From contig NZ_JAHKPZ010000015.1 of NCBI RefSeq assembly GCF_018860825.1, positions 310,001-374,000 of the forward strand: a stretch of 64,000 nt of DNA, in the 5' to 3' direction. Source of the stretch: Lacinutrix sp. C3R15. GTDB lineage: Bacteria; Bacteroidota; Bacteroidia; Flavobacteriales; Flavobacteriaceae. Shown piece by piece: positions 43,407-51,756 of the stretch. How positions within the stretch are numbered: position 1 is the first letter of the stretch; each line of letters opens with the position of its first letter. The position numbers and the translations under genes are program-made. Below the pieces are notes generated by a model that worked only from the letters and a program-made list of their open reading frames with translations, had not been told where the DNA came from and did no database searches.

Positions 43407-46268
43407 ATGAAACAAAAAAACTTTAATGTTTTATGTTTTGGATTTGCCTTTTTCAGCATTTTAGGTGTCCAAGCACAAAAACTAAACAAACAACCTATTA
43501 CTAAGTCTGCAAAGACTGTAAACTTTTCAAATAGACAGGAACAACAACAACAACCTGCTTTTCAATTAACTCCTGAAAACCTTAGAGGACTTAATGAAAC
43601 AGGCTATGTTAGATGTTTAACTGTAGAGAATGAAGAAATATTAAAAGCACAAAACCCTAACCGTCTTTCAACTGAAGAATTTGAAGCTTGGTTAGCACCT
43701 AAGTTAGAGATTACAAAATCACAATTAGCTGCTGGTAGACGTGTAGTATACAATATACCAGTTGTAGTACATGTTGTACATGATGGTAAAAGTATAAACA
43801 CTACTGGAGAAGCTAACAATGAAAATATATCTTATGCACAAGCAATTTCGCAAATTCAAGTGTTAAATGAAGATTATAGAAGAATTTCTGGTACTAATGG
43901 TGGTGTTAATAGTACAGGAGCTGCTGTAGATGTAGAAATAAACTTTTGTTTAGCAGTTACAGATCCAGATGGTAACCCAACAACAGGAGTTGTACGTCAT
44001 GATATTACACCTTACTCTAATACACAAACAACCTTTGTTACAGATGATTGGGAAACAAATGCAGATGTAGAGCTATTAAAAGCTAATACCCAATGGGATC
44101 CTACACAATACATGAATATGTGGTGTATTAAACCAGGAGGTAATAGTTTAAATCATGCTACTAATCCAGGTTTAAGCGGTTTGTTAGGTTATGCACAATT
44201 TCCAAGTAATTCTGGGCTAGGTGGCTTACAAACTAATGGAGGTGATGCTGATACAGATGGTGTTGTAGCGGGTTATGACTCTTTTGGAACAGAAGATTTA
44301 AATGACGGAAGTTTTATTATAAACAGTTCTTACAATTTAGGAAGAACTATGACACATGAAGTAGGTCACTGGTTAGGATTACGCCATATTTGGGGTGATG
44401 GTGGTTGTGGAGTAGATGATTATTGTGATGATACTCCAACATCAGATTCTGCAAATTATGATTGTACAGCAGTTACAAGTTGTTTTACTGCAGATCAATA
44501 TCAAAATTATATGGATTATTCTTTTGATTACTGTATGGATACTTTTACGGAAGACCAAAAAACAAGAATTATAACAGTGATGCAAAATTCTCCTAGAAGA
44601 ATGGAATTAAATACTTCTAATGCATGTCAAGCAGCTGCTCCATATATTAAATTTGGTAGTACTACAGGAAATGCAACTGAAGGAACAGATTGTGCATATA
44701 CAGATTACGATTTTGATGTAGATATTCAGTTAGCACCAACAGGAGCTGCAACGGTTACTTTTAATGTAGATTCAGGTTCTGCAACTAACAATTTAGATTA
44801 TCAATTAGTTAACAATACAGTGAGTTTTGCTAACGGAGCAACAGATTCACAAAATTTAACTTTACGTGTATTTAATGATGGTATTATTGAAGGAGATGAA
44901 ACTATCGTTGTTTCTATGAGTTTATCTGGTAGTAGTGACGCATTGTTAGACCCTAACTTTGATACTATAACTATTACAATTAATGACGATGACTTTGTAC
45001 CTAGTAATTCAACTTCTGTAGATGTTTATGATGAAGATTTTGAAGATTTAACAGGATGGTTTATTGTAGATTCTGATGGTGATGATGAAAATTGGGGTTC
45101 TGTAACTGGTGCAGAAGGTATTGGTGATATTATGGGAACTGCAGCATTTTCTACAACTAACGATGCAGCTATTGGAGGATTTAGTACTTATGACCCAGAT
45201 AATTATTTAATTAGTCCAGAGTTTACTATACCTGCAGGTATGAGTGAATCTTCACTTAGTTTTGTTATAGGTGGCCTTAGTCAAACTACAGGTGCACAAG
45301 ATCACTATTCAGTGTATTTTACAACAGATTCTGATACAGATTTAGAAGAATTTGTTATAGAAAATGATCATGCAAATACAGCTGAGGGAACCACAGAAGT
45401 TAGAACATATGATATGTCTGCTTATATAGGAATGACAGGTAGCTTAGTATTTAGACATCATAATTCTGCAACTGGTGATGGAATATTATTATTAGATACT
45501 ATTGATGTTAATGCAGTATCTGGTACAGATGTGCAAACAGATGTAAACACAGCAACAGCAGAGACTTTATTATTAAACGCTATGGGTGCTGCTCCTGCAT
45601 TTGATGCAGCGACAGGTTTTGTTATGGCACAACTTCAAAACAACACTAGTTTTGATTATGGTTGTACTAATATATCTGTATCTAGATCAGGTTTATCTGC
45701 GCAAACCTATAATGGTTCTGTAACAGCAAATTTTGTTACTGATAAAGTATTTAGTATAACTACAGCTAATACAACTAATTCAGGTGATGCTACAAATACA
45801 TTCTACTTTACTGAAGCTGAAGTAGCTGGATGGGAAACTGCAACAGGTAATGATAGAGCAGATTTCTATATTATAAGAGAAGTTGCTGGTTCTGCAGTAG
45901 AATCTGTACCTGTAACTATTGGTGCCTTTGGTGATCACGTTACCATTACAGGTGAATTTACAGGTGTAGAAGGAGATTATTATTTTGGTACTTCAACTAG
46001 TTTAAGTGTAAACGAATCTAGTTTTGAAACATTTAGTTTATATCCTAATCCTACTACAGGAGAAGTGTCTATACAATTAAGTGCTAATGAAGATGTAAGT
46101 ATTGTATTATATGATATTAGAGGACGTAAAGTTTTTGCTAATACTTATAAAAATAATGCAAACACATTTACTAAAACTATTAATTTAGATACTATGTCTT
46201 CTGGTATGTACTTATTAAAAGTTGTAAGTGGATCTAAACAAACCACTAAAAAGATTGTAAAACAATAA
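43407..46268 (+). CDS. Secreted M43-type metalloprotease with T9SS sorting domain
   Basis: This 953-residue exported protease has a signal peptide (about 23 residues, ending VQA) and a propeptide. The metzincin domain shows HEVGHWLGLRH (three zinc His and the catalytic Glu) and a Met-turn in NYMDYSFDYC, which fits the M43 pappalysin/cytophagalysin group. A Calx-beta-like region (about 410-530), a jelly-roll binding domain starting DEDFEDLTGW (about 545-690) and a further beta domain follow. The final 80 residues are a type A T9SS sorting domain ending KKIVKQ. It probably degrades extracellular protein. It interrupts the nqr-apbE neighbourhood. Confidence 0.88.
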   Translation: MKQKNFNVLCFGFAFFSILGVQAQKLNKQPITKSAKTVNFSNRQEQQQQPAFQLTPENLRGLNETGYVRCLTVENEEILKAQNPNRLSTEEFEAWLAPKLEITKSQLAAGRRVVYNIPVVVHVVHDGKSINTTGEANNENISYAQAISQIQVLNEDYRRISGTNGGVNSTGAAVDVEINFCLAVTDPDGNPTTGVVRHDITPYSNTQTTFVTDDWETNADVELLKANTQWDPTQYMNMWCIKPGGNSLNHATNPGLSGLLGYAQFPSNSGLGGLQTNGGDADTDGVVAGYDSFGTEDLNDGSFIINSSYNLGRTMTHEVGHWLGLRHIWGDGGCGVDDYCDDTPTSDSANYDCTAVTSCFTADQYQNYMDYSFDYCMDTFTEDQKTRIITVMQNSPRRMELNTSNACQAAAPYIKFGSTTGNATEGTDCAYTDYDFDVDIQLAPTGAATVTFNVDSGSATNNLDYQLVNNTVSFANGATDSQNLTLRVFNDGIIEGDETIVVSMSLSGSSDALLDPNFDTITITINDDDFVPSNSTSVDVYDEDFEDLTGWFIVDSDGDDENWGSVTGAEGIGDIMGTAAFSTTNDAAIGGFSTYDPDNYLISPEFTIPAGMSESSLSFVIGGLSQTTGAQDHYSVYFTTDSDTDLEEFVIENDHANTAEGTTEVRTYDMSAYIGMTGSLVFRHHNSATGDGILLLDTIDVNAVSGTDVQTDVNTATAETLLLNAMGAAPAFDAATGFVMAQLQNNTSFDYGCTNISVSRSGLSAQTYNGSVTANFVTDKVFSITTANTTNSGDATNTFYFTEAEVAGWETATGNDRADFYIIREVAGSAVESVPVTIGAFGDHVTITGEFTGVEGDYYFGTSTSLSVNESSFETFSLYPNPTTGEVSIQLSANEDVSIVLYDIRGRKVFANTYKNNANTFTKTINLDTMSSGMYLLKVVSGSKQTTKKIVKQ

Positions 46269-46286
46269 ACCGTTTTATATCTATTA

Positions 46287-46317
46287 AAAACCCAATACGA
46301 AAGTATTGGGTTTTTTT
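46287..46317 (+). terminator. Terminator of the metalloprotease gene
   Basis: A 12-bp stem (AAAACCCAATAC and GTATTGGGTTTT) with a GAAA tetraloop is followed by a T-run. Confidence 0.88.
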
Positions 46318-46349
46318 ATTTTAAAAAGTAATTGTAGTACTTTTGTAAC

Positions 46350-46727
46350 ATGAGCAAACCTCTTTCAAAACAAGAATTACATAATTTAGCAATGAACCAT
46401 GTTGGCAAAGATTTAGAAAAACGTGGTTTTGAGTTTGTGGCTATTAATAGTACTTTAAAAAAACACCCACAATTTGTATGTATAGATAAAAATAGTCAGT
46501 ACTTTTTTGTCATTGTACGTGCTGTTTTGCTGCCAGAAAACCCTAATAACTATGATGTCATTTGGATGGAGTCTTTTAAAAAGCATGCCTCAGATAAAAA
46601 TGCCAAAGTATTATATGCAGGAGTGGGTTTAGGTAATCCTGATGGAGAACATTTACCAGTATATTTAAATCAAGAATATCTAATAGAATATAATGGTATT
46701 CAAGTTATTGAAACGAACCTAAATTAA
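46350..46727 (+). CDS. Conserved small cytoplasmic protein of the nqr/apbE neighbourhood
   Basis: This 125-residue soluble protein lies directly before apbE, with no signal or membrane segment. Family members are often annotated as NqrF-related in flavobacterial genomes because they sit after nqrF, but I see neither iron-sulfur cysteines nor a flavin motif, so that name looks wrong. Its visible features are GKDLEKRGFEFVAINSTL, then HPQFVCIDKNSQYFFVIVRA and LYAGVGLGNPDGEHLPVYLN, which suggest a small alpha/beta fold, perhaps nuclease-like. A role in NQR assembly is inference from position. Confidence 0.75.
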   Translation: MSKPLSKQELHNLAMNHVGKDLEKRGFEFVAINSTLKKHPQFVCIDKNSQYFFVIVRAVLLPENPNNYDVIWMESFKKHASDKNAKVLYAGVGLGNPDGEHLPVYLNQEYLIEYNGIQVIETNLN

Positions 46728-46789
46728 ACGGTTTTTATGTAGGTTACTTACCTGCAAATCTTAAAATGCAAACAAAATATTTTTTTAAA

Positions 46790-47767
46790 ATGAAAAAATC
46801 TGCCATGCTACTAGTACTAGTAACTAGTTTGTTTTCTTGTACTAAAGAAAAAAAGAATATTAAATTAACAGATGCTGTTTTTGGTACAAGTTACTCAATA
46901 CTATATGATGCAGAAAGTAATTACCAAAAGCAGATAGATAGTTTGTTTTATGTAATTAATAAATCACTTTCTACCTATCAAGAGAATTCAGATATTTCTA
47001 AAATTAATAGAAATGAAGCCAAAGAAGTAGATGCACATTTTATAAAAGTATATACTGCTTCAAGACAATTTTACACACAAACAGATAGTGTTTTTGACCC
47101 AACTATAGGAACTGTTGTAAATGCATTAGGTTTTGGGCCAGAAAAAAAAATAAAGCAGTTAGATAGTCTTAAAATAGATAGCTTAATGCACTTTGTTGGT
47201 TTAGATAAAACCTATCAAGCAGGTAATTTAATATTTAAAAAATACCCAGAAACATTTTTAGATTTTAATGCAATAGCAAAAGGATACGCTGTAGATGTGG
47301 TTGCAGATTTTTTAGAGAGCAAAAAAATAAAAAACTATTTAGTAGAAATTGGAGGCGAAATACGCACCAAAGGTATTAATATTGAAAAAGATACTTCATG
47401 GACTGTAGGTATTGATAAACCAAATTTTGAAGGCACACAATCTGTTTTAAAAGCAATTCCGTTACAGGATGCAGCCATGGCAACTTCAGGAACCTATAGA
47501 AAATTTAAATTAGATGAAAACGGAAAGCGTTATGCGCATATCATTGATGCTAAAACAGGATATTCAAGCAAAACTCATCTGTTAAGTGTTTCTGTAATAG
47601 CACCAAATTGTATGACTGCTGATGCTTTTGCTACTGCATTTCAAGCTATGGGAATGGAAAAAACGAAAGCTTTTTTAAAAAATCACCCAGAGTTTAAAGT
47701 TTTTATTGTTTTTGAAAATAATAAAAAAGAATTGGAAACCTTAAACCTTAACGGATTTCCAGAATAA
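46790..47767 (+). CDS. apbE: FAD:protein FMN transferase (lipoprotein)
   Basis: ApbE moves FMN from FAD onto Thr residues of exported proteins such as NqrB and NqrC. I choose the ATG at 46790 because it gives a clean lipoprotein signal with lipobox LFSC; an ATG at 46766 would add eight residues ahead of it. Motifs are FGTSYSILYD, LSTYQENSDISKIN, DFNAIAKGYAVDVVADFL, YLVEIGGEIRTKG, and HIIDAKTGYSS with the Mg-binding MTADAFATAFQAMG. It is predicted to face the periplasm from the inner membrane. It stands 3.7 kb after nqrF, beyond a protease gene. Confidence 0.95.
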   Translation: MKKSAMLLVLVTSLFSCTKEKKNIKLTDAVFGTSYSILYDAESNYQKQIDSLFYVINKSLSTYQENSDISKINRNEAKEVDAHFIKVYTASRQFYTQTDSVFDPTIGTVVNALGFGPEKKIKQLDSLKIDSLMHFVGLDKTYQAGNLIFKKYPETFLDFNAIAKGYAVDVVADFLESKKIKNYLVEIGGEIRTKGINIEKDTSWTVGIDKPNFEGTQSVLKAIPLQDAAMATSGTYRKFKLDENGKRYAHIIDAKTGYSSKTHLLSVSVIAPNCMTADAFATAFQAMGMEKTKAFLKNHPEFKVFIVFENNKKELETLNLNGFPE

Positions 47768-47902
47768 TAGGAATTTTCTATCTTAGAAGTTCAAAAGCAA
47801 TTTTTAGAAGTTTACTACCTTAATTAAGTTTAAACTATCTCAAATTTGTTACAACATAAAATAAACCTATTAACTGGTTATAAAGTAGTTTTAACAAATA
47901 AT

Positions 47903-48655
47903 ATGAAGGCATTAATAATAGACGATGAAAAAAAAGCAAGACACGTTTTACGTATTTTGGTTGAAGAAAACTGCCCAAAAATTACACAAATTTTTGAAGC
48001 AGAAGATTTGCTTTCAGGAGTTGAGCTTATTAAAAGTCAAGAGCCAAGTATAGTCTTTCTAGATATTGAAATGCCAGAACATTCGGGATTAGAAATATTA
48101 AATTTTATAGAAAAAGAAAACCACAATTTCGAAATAATATTTACAACTGCTTACAGCGAATATGCTATTCAAGCCTTCCAATTAGCAGCCATAGATTACT
48201 TATTAAAGCCAGTAAGACCAAGTCAAGTTAAAGAAGCGGTAAACAAAACCATTGCATTTCTTGGAAATACACAAATAAACAAACGTTTAGCCGAATTAAA
48301 AACCAGCCTCAGTCAGGCTAATTTTAGTAAAATAGGGTTGCCTGTAGCAGATGGAATAAAGTTTGTAAACTTTAATGAAATTATTATGTTTGAAGCAGAT
48401 GGTATGTACTCTAAAATTACAACCATCAACGACTCCGAAATATTAATAAGCAAACCTCTAAAACATTTCATAGAATTACTTAAAAATCAGAATATGTTTT
48501 ATAGACCACATCGTTCCTTTTTAATAAACCTATCGTTTATTAAAGAATATATTAAAAAAGATGGAGGTTATATAGTGATGGATAATAACAAAACGGTTTC
48601 AATTTCTAAAGACAAAAAAGACGAGTTTTTAACCATAGTTAGCAGTATAGGATAG
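47903..48655 (+). CDS. LytTR-family response regulator
   Basis: This 250-residue transcription regulator has an N-terminal receiver domain (IIDDEKKARHV acidic pair, phospho-Asp in VFLDIEMPEHSG, Lys in DYLLKPVRP) and a C-terminal LytTR DNA-binding domain (about 145-248, with FEADGMYSKI and FYRPHRSFLINLSFIKEY). I start at the ATG at 47903; an in-frame TTG at 47846 would add 19 residues ahead of the conserved MKALIIDDE. The gene immediately downstream is a LytS-type sensor kinase, its likely partner. The target genes are unknown. Confidence 0.93.
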   Translation: MKALIIDDEKKARHVLRILVEENCPKITQIFEAEDLLSGVELIKSQEPSIVFLDIEMPEHSGLEILNFIEKENHNFEIIFTTAYSEYAIQAFQLAAIDYLLKPVRPSQVKEAVNKTIAFLGNTQINKRLAELKTSLSQANFSKIGLPVADGIKFVNFNEIIMFEADGMYSKITTINDSEILISKPLKHFIELLKNQNMFYRPHRSFLINLSFIKEYIKKDGGYIVMDNNKTVSISKDKKDEFLTIVSSIG

Positions 48656-48721
48656 TAATTCTTAAAATAGTAATAAGAAACAATAATAATGTAACTTTGT
48701 TTATCAACACAATCTATTAAT

Positions 48722-51640
48722 CTGAAAACCTATACATTATATATACTTTGTTTTTTGTTTGGCATGCAATTATTGTTTGCACAACAACCAGTATCCATAC
48801 ATCTTACAGAAAAGGATGGTGTTCCAGACAACGAGTTTTACGATATTATTGAAGACAATGATGGCTACATTTGGTTAGCTGCAGATAAAGGTTTGTTTCG
48901 TTTTGATGGTGTAAACTATAAAAAATTTCAACACCCAGAACAACGTGGATTGTCTGTGTTTAGTCTAAACAAAGATGAAAACGGAACCATTTGGTTTGTT
49001 AATATTTCTGGACAAATTTTTTATATTGAAAATGAAGAAGTAGTACTCTTTGGTGACTATAAAGAAGCTTTTAAAGGTGAGTTACCTAACTTAAAAGTCT
49101 CAAATAATTGTGTAATTCTTTTTATGCCATCTAAGTTGTTTGTCTTAAGTGTAAAATCAAAAAAAGAGATATTTAATACAAGCTTTAAAGTAAACTATGG
49201 CCTAATAGAGCCTAATGTTTTTAATAACGCTATGTTTTATAGTACACAAGATAATGTAATTAAAAGAGATTTAAAAAGTTTAGAAATAGAAGAAAAGGTG
49301 CCAATTACAGCTGTTTTTTCAAGATATATTCAACGTTCATTTATTTCAGAAATAAACCAAAACACTTTAGTCTTCTTTACAAGAAGTGTAAAGGAAGGAT
49401 TAAATTTTTATAAAATTCCGAAGGATTTCAAATCCAAAATAGAACCTTTAAATCATGATTTTCCAAATATTAAAATTATAAATGTAAAAACAATCAACAA
49501 CCAAACTTGGTATTGTACAGAAAATGGTGTTTTTATTTGTGAAGTTATAGAGAATACATTAATAGTAAAAAAGCATTTGTTCCCAAACCAATTTATAACA
49601 AATGTAATAGTAGATAAGCATACTAATTATTGGTTTACAACACTTAATAATGCGTTATTTGTTGTGCCTAATTTAGCTGTTAACAATGTTGCGGTAGATG
49701 TGAAAAACGATAAAATTAAGACAGTAAATTTAGGAAAACCTAACGAGTTGTTAATTACTACTATTGGAAATAAGTTACATAAATACAATGTAAATTCTAA
49801 AACGCAACAGTCTTATACTTTTACAAGCAAACTAGATGTTCATTTTGTAGATTATAATCCATATACAAAGAAATACTATAGCAACACAAACTTAAATACT
49901 TTTGTGTTTAATTCTAACTTAGAAAAAGAAAAAGATTTTGAAGGAGGAGGTACGTTAAAAGATATTTACCATATTAGTTTAGACACGACTTTAGTAGCTT
50001 TTAGAAGTGCAGTTAAATCTGTAAATAGTTTTTCAAAAAACCAAAAAGATTTATATAAAAAAAGTACAAGAGGCTATGCAGTACATTATAATACTAAAAA
50101 CAAGCATAGTTATTTTGCTACAATCGATGGTTTGTTTTTTTTAGATAAAGCATATCATGAACAAGAAATAAAGTATAAAGGAAAAACCATTTATATTAAT
50201 AAAATGGAAGAAACCCAAGATGGTATTTTATGGTGTAGTTCTTTTAAAAACGGGTTATTTGCTATTAAAAATAATAACGTAATAAAACATTTTACAGTTG
50301 AAAACGGATTGTTGTCTAACAGTAATTCTTATTTAAAAGCCAAAGAAAATAACTTGTGGATTGCTGGAGAAAATGGAGTCCAAAATTTTAATACTAAAAC
50401 AGGGAGTTTTCAAAATTTAACAAAAAGAGAAGGTATAAACTCTTATAATTATAATGGGCTAGAAATTATAAAAGACAATGTGTTTATAGGTAGTCCAGAA
50501 CAAATTATATATTTCAATGAAAAAGACGTTTTTAAACCATATAATACGCCAGAAGTTAATATTACAAGCCTAAATATTGCCAATATAAAACAACCTTTAA
50601 AATCAGAATATTCAATTCAAGAAAAAGCAAGTGCAGTAGATATTCATTTTAATGCCATAGGATACAAATCGAGTACAAGTGGAAAATTTGAATACAGATT
50701 AATTGGTTTACAAAATAATTGGACAGAAAGTATTGCAGGTATCTCTAATGTACAATACAATACACTTTTGGAAGGAGATTATACTTTTCAAATACGTAAT
50801 GTTACAGATAACAAAGAAGAGGCTGTGACAAAAGAAATTCAATTTAAAGTAACGAAACCCTTTTGGGAAAAAATATGGTTTTATGCTTTATTAAGTTTGC
50901 TATTTATAACAATAATAGTGTTGTTTTATAGACAAAAAATGAAAGCTAATGATGCCGAAAAGAATAAATTATTAAAACAATTAGAGATTAATAATGAGCT
51001 TATTAATTTAAGATTAGAGAATTTACGTTCGCAAATGAATCCGCATTTTGTGTTTAATGCATTAAACTCCATTCAAGATTATATTTTAAGTAACAAAAAA
51101 GACTTAGCAGGAGATTACCTTGGTAAATTTGCCGATTTAATTAGAACTTATTTAGAGCATAGCACCAAAGGTAAATTAACATTAGAAGAAGAAATAGGTA
51201 CGTTAAACATGTATTTAGAATTAGAGAAATTACGTTTTGAAGACAGTTTACAATATACCATTGAAAAAACAAAAGATATAAACCCAGAACTTATAAGTAT
51301 TCCAACAATGTTAATTCAGCCATATGTTGAAAATGCTTTAAAACATGGCTTGTTACACAAAAAGAATGATAGAAAATTAAGTGTAAGCTTTTCTCAATTT
51401 TCAGAAGGCATCATACAGTGTATTATAGAAGACAATGGTGTTGGTAGAGAAAAATCAAAACAATTAAACAGAATGCGATCACAGCAACATAAATCTTTTG
51501 CATTAAAAGCAACAAACGAGCGTTTAGGTCTTTTAAACTATGGTAAAAGTAAAAAAGTAGGTGTACAAATCATCGATTTAATATCTGCAACAAAACAACC
51601 TATTGGTACAAAGGTAATTCTCAAAATACCAATATCTTAA
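48722..51640 (+). CDS. Propeller-type sensor histidine kinase (LytS-like), probable non-ATG start
   Basis: This is a membrane sensor kinase. A periplasmic part of about 690 residues holds two-component-regulator propeller repeats (DGYIWLAADKGLFRFDGVN, GTIWFVN, GILWCSSFKNGLF) and a Y_Y_Y domain (about 620-700). One membrane helix (near 720-740) leads to a LytS-type kinase with QMNPHFVFNALNSIQDYI, an N-box ENALKHGL and IIEDNGVGREKS. A normal signal peptide is only encoded if translation starts at CTG 48722 (then KTYTLYILCFLFGMQLLFAQ) or nearby ATT 48716. Starts at TTG 48755 or ATG 48764 would truncate it. It should phosphorylate the upstream LytTR regulator. Confidence 0.85.
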   Translation: MKTYTLYILCFLFGMQLLFAQQPVSIHLTEKDGVPDNEFYDIIEDNDGYIWLAADKGLFRFDGVNYKKFQHPEQRGLSVFSLNKDENGTIWFVNISGQIFYIENEEVVLFGDYKEAFKGELPNLKVSNNCVILFMPSKLFVLSVKSKKEIFNTSFKVNYGLIEPNVFNNAMFYSTQDNVIKRDLKSLEIEEKVPITAVFSRYIQRSFISEINQNTLVFFTRSVKEGLNFYKIPKDFKSKIEPLNHDFPNIKIINVKTINNQTWYCTENGVFICEVIENTLIVKKHLFPNQFITNVIVDKHTNYWFTTLNNALFVVPNLAVNNVAVDVKNDKIKTVNLGKPNELLITTIGNKLHKYNVNSKTQQSYTFTSKLDVHFVDYNPYTKKYYSNTNLNTFVFNSNLEKEKDFEGGGTLKDIYHISLDTTLVAFRSAVKSVNSFSKNQKDLYKKSTRGYAVHYNTKNKHSYFATIDGLFFLDKAYHEQEIKYKGKTIYINKMEETQDGILWCSSFKNGLFAIKNNNVIKHFTVENGLLSNSNSYLKAKENNLWIAGENGVQNFNTKTGSFQNLTKREGINSYNYNGLEIIKDNVFIGSPEQIIYFNEKDVFKPYNTPEVNITSLNIANIKQPLKSEYSIQEKASAVDIHFNAIGYKSSTSGKFEYRLIGLQNNWTESIAGISNVQYNTLLEGDYTFQIRNVTDNKEEAVTKEIQFKVTKPFWEKIWFYALLSLLFITIIVLFYRQKMKANDAEKNKLLKQLEINNELINLRLENLRSQMNPHFVFNALNSIQDYILSNKKDLAGDYLGKFADLIRTYLEHSTKGKLTLEEEIGTLNMYLELEKLRFEDSLQYTIEKTKDINPELISIPTMLIQPYVENALKHGLLHKKNDRKLSVSFSQFSEGIIQCIIEDNGVGREKSKQLNRMRSQQHKSFALKATNERLGLLNYGKSKKVGVQIIDLISATKQPIGTKVILKIPIS

Positions 51641-51756
51641 AGAGTTATTAAATAAAAAGCTGTTTAGCAACTCAAAACAACATTTCAGAAATTGGCTACA
51701 TAAATTCCTCTGTTACTATAGCATATTTGTTTCATAATTATTAATCAATTTATATT

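Noticed and set aside
46350-46727. Naming the 125-residue gene as an NqrF subunit
   Set aside because: It has no iron-sulfur, flavin or NADH motif; the genuine NqrF is encoded at 41775-43097.
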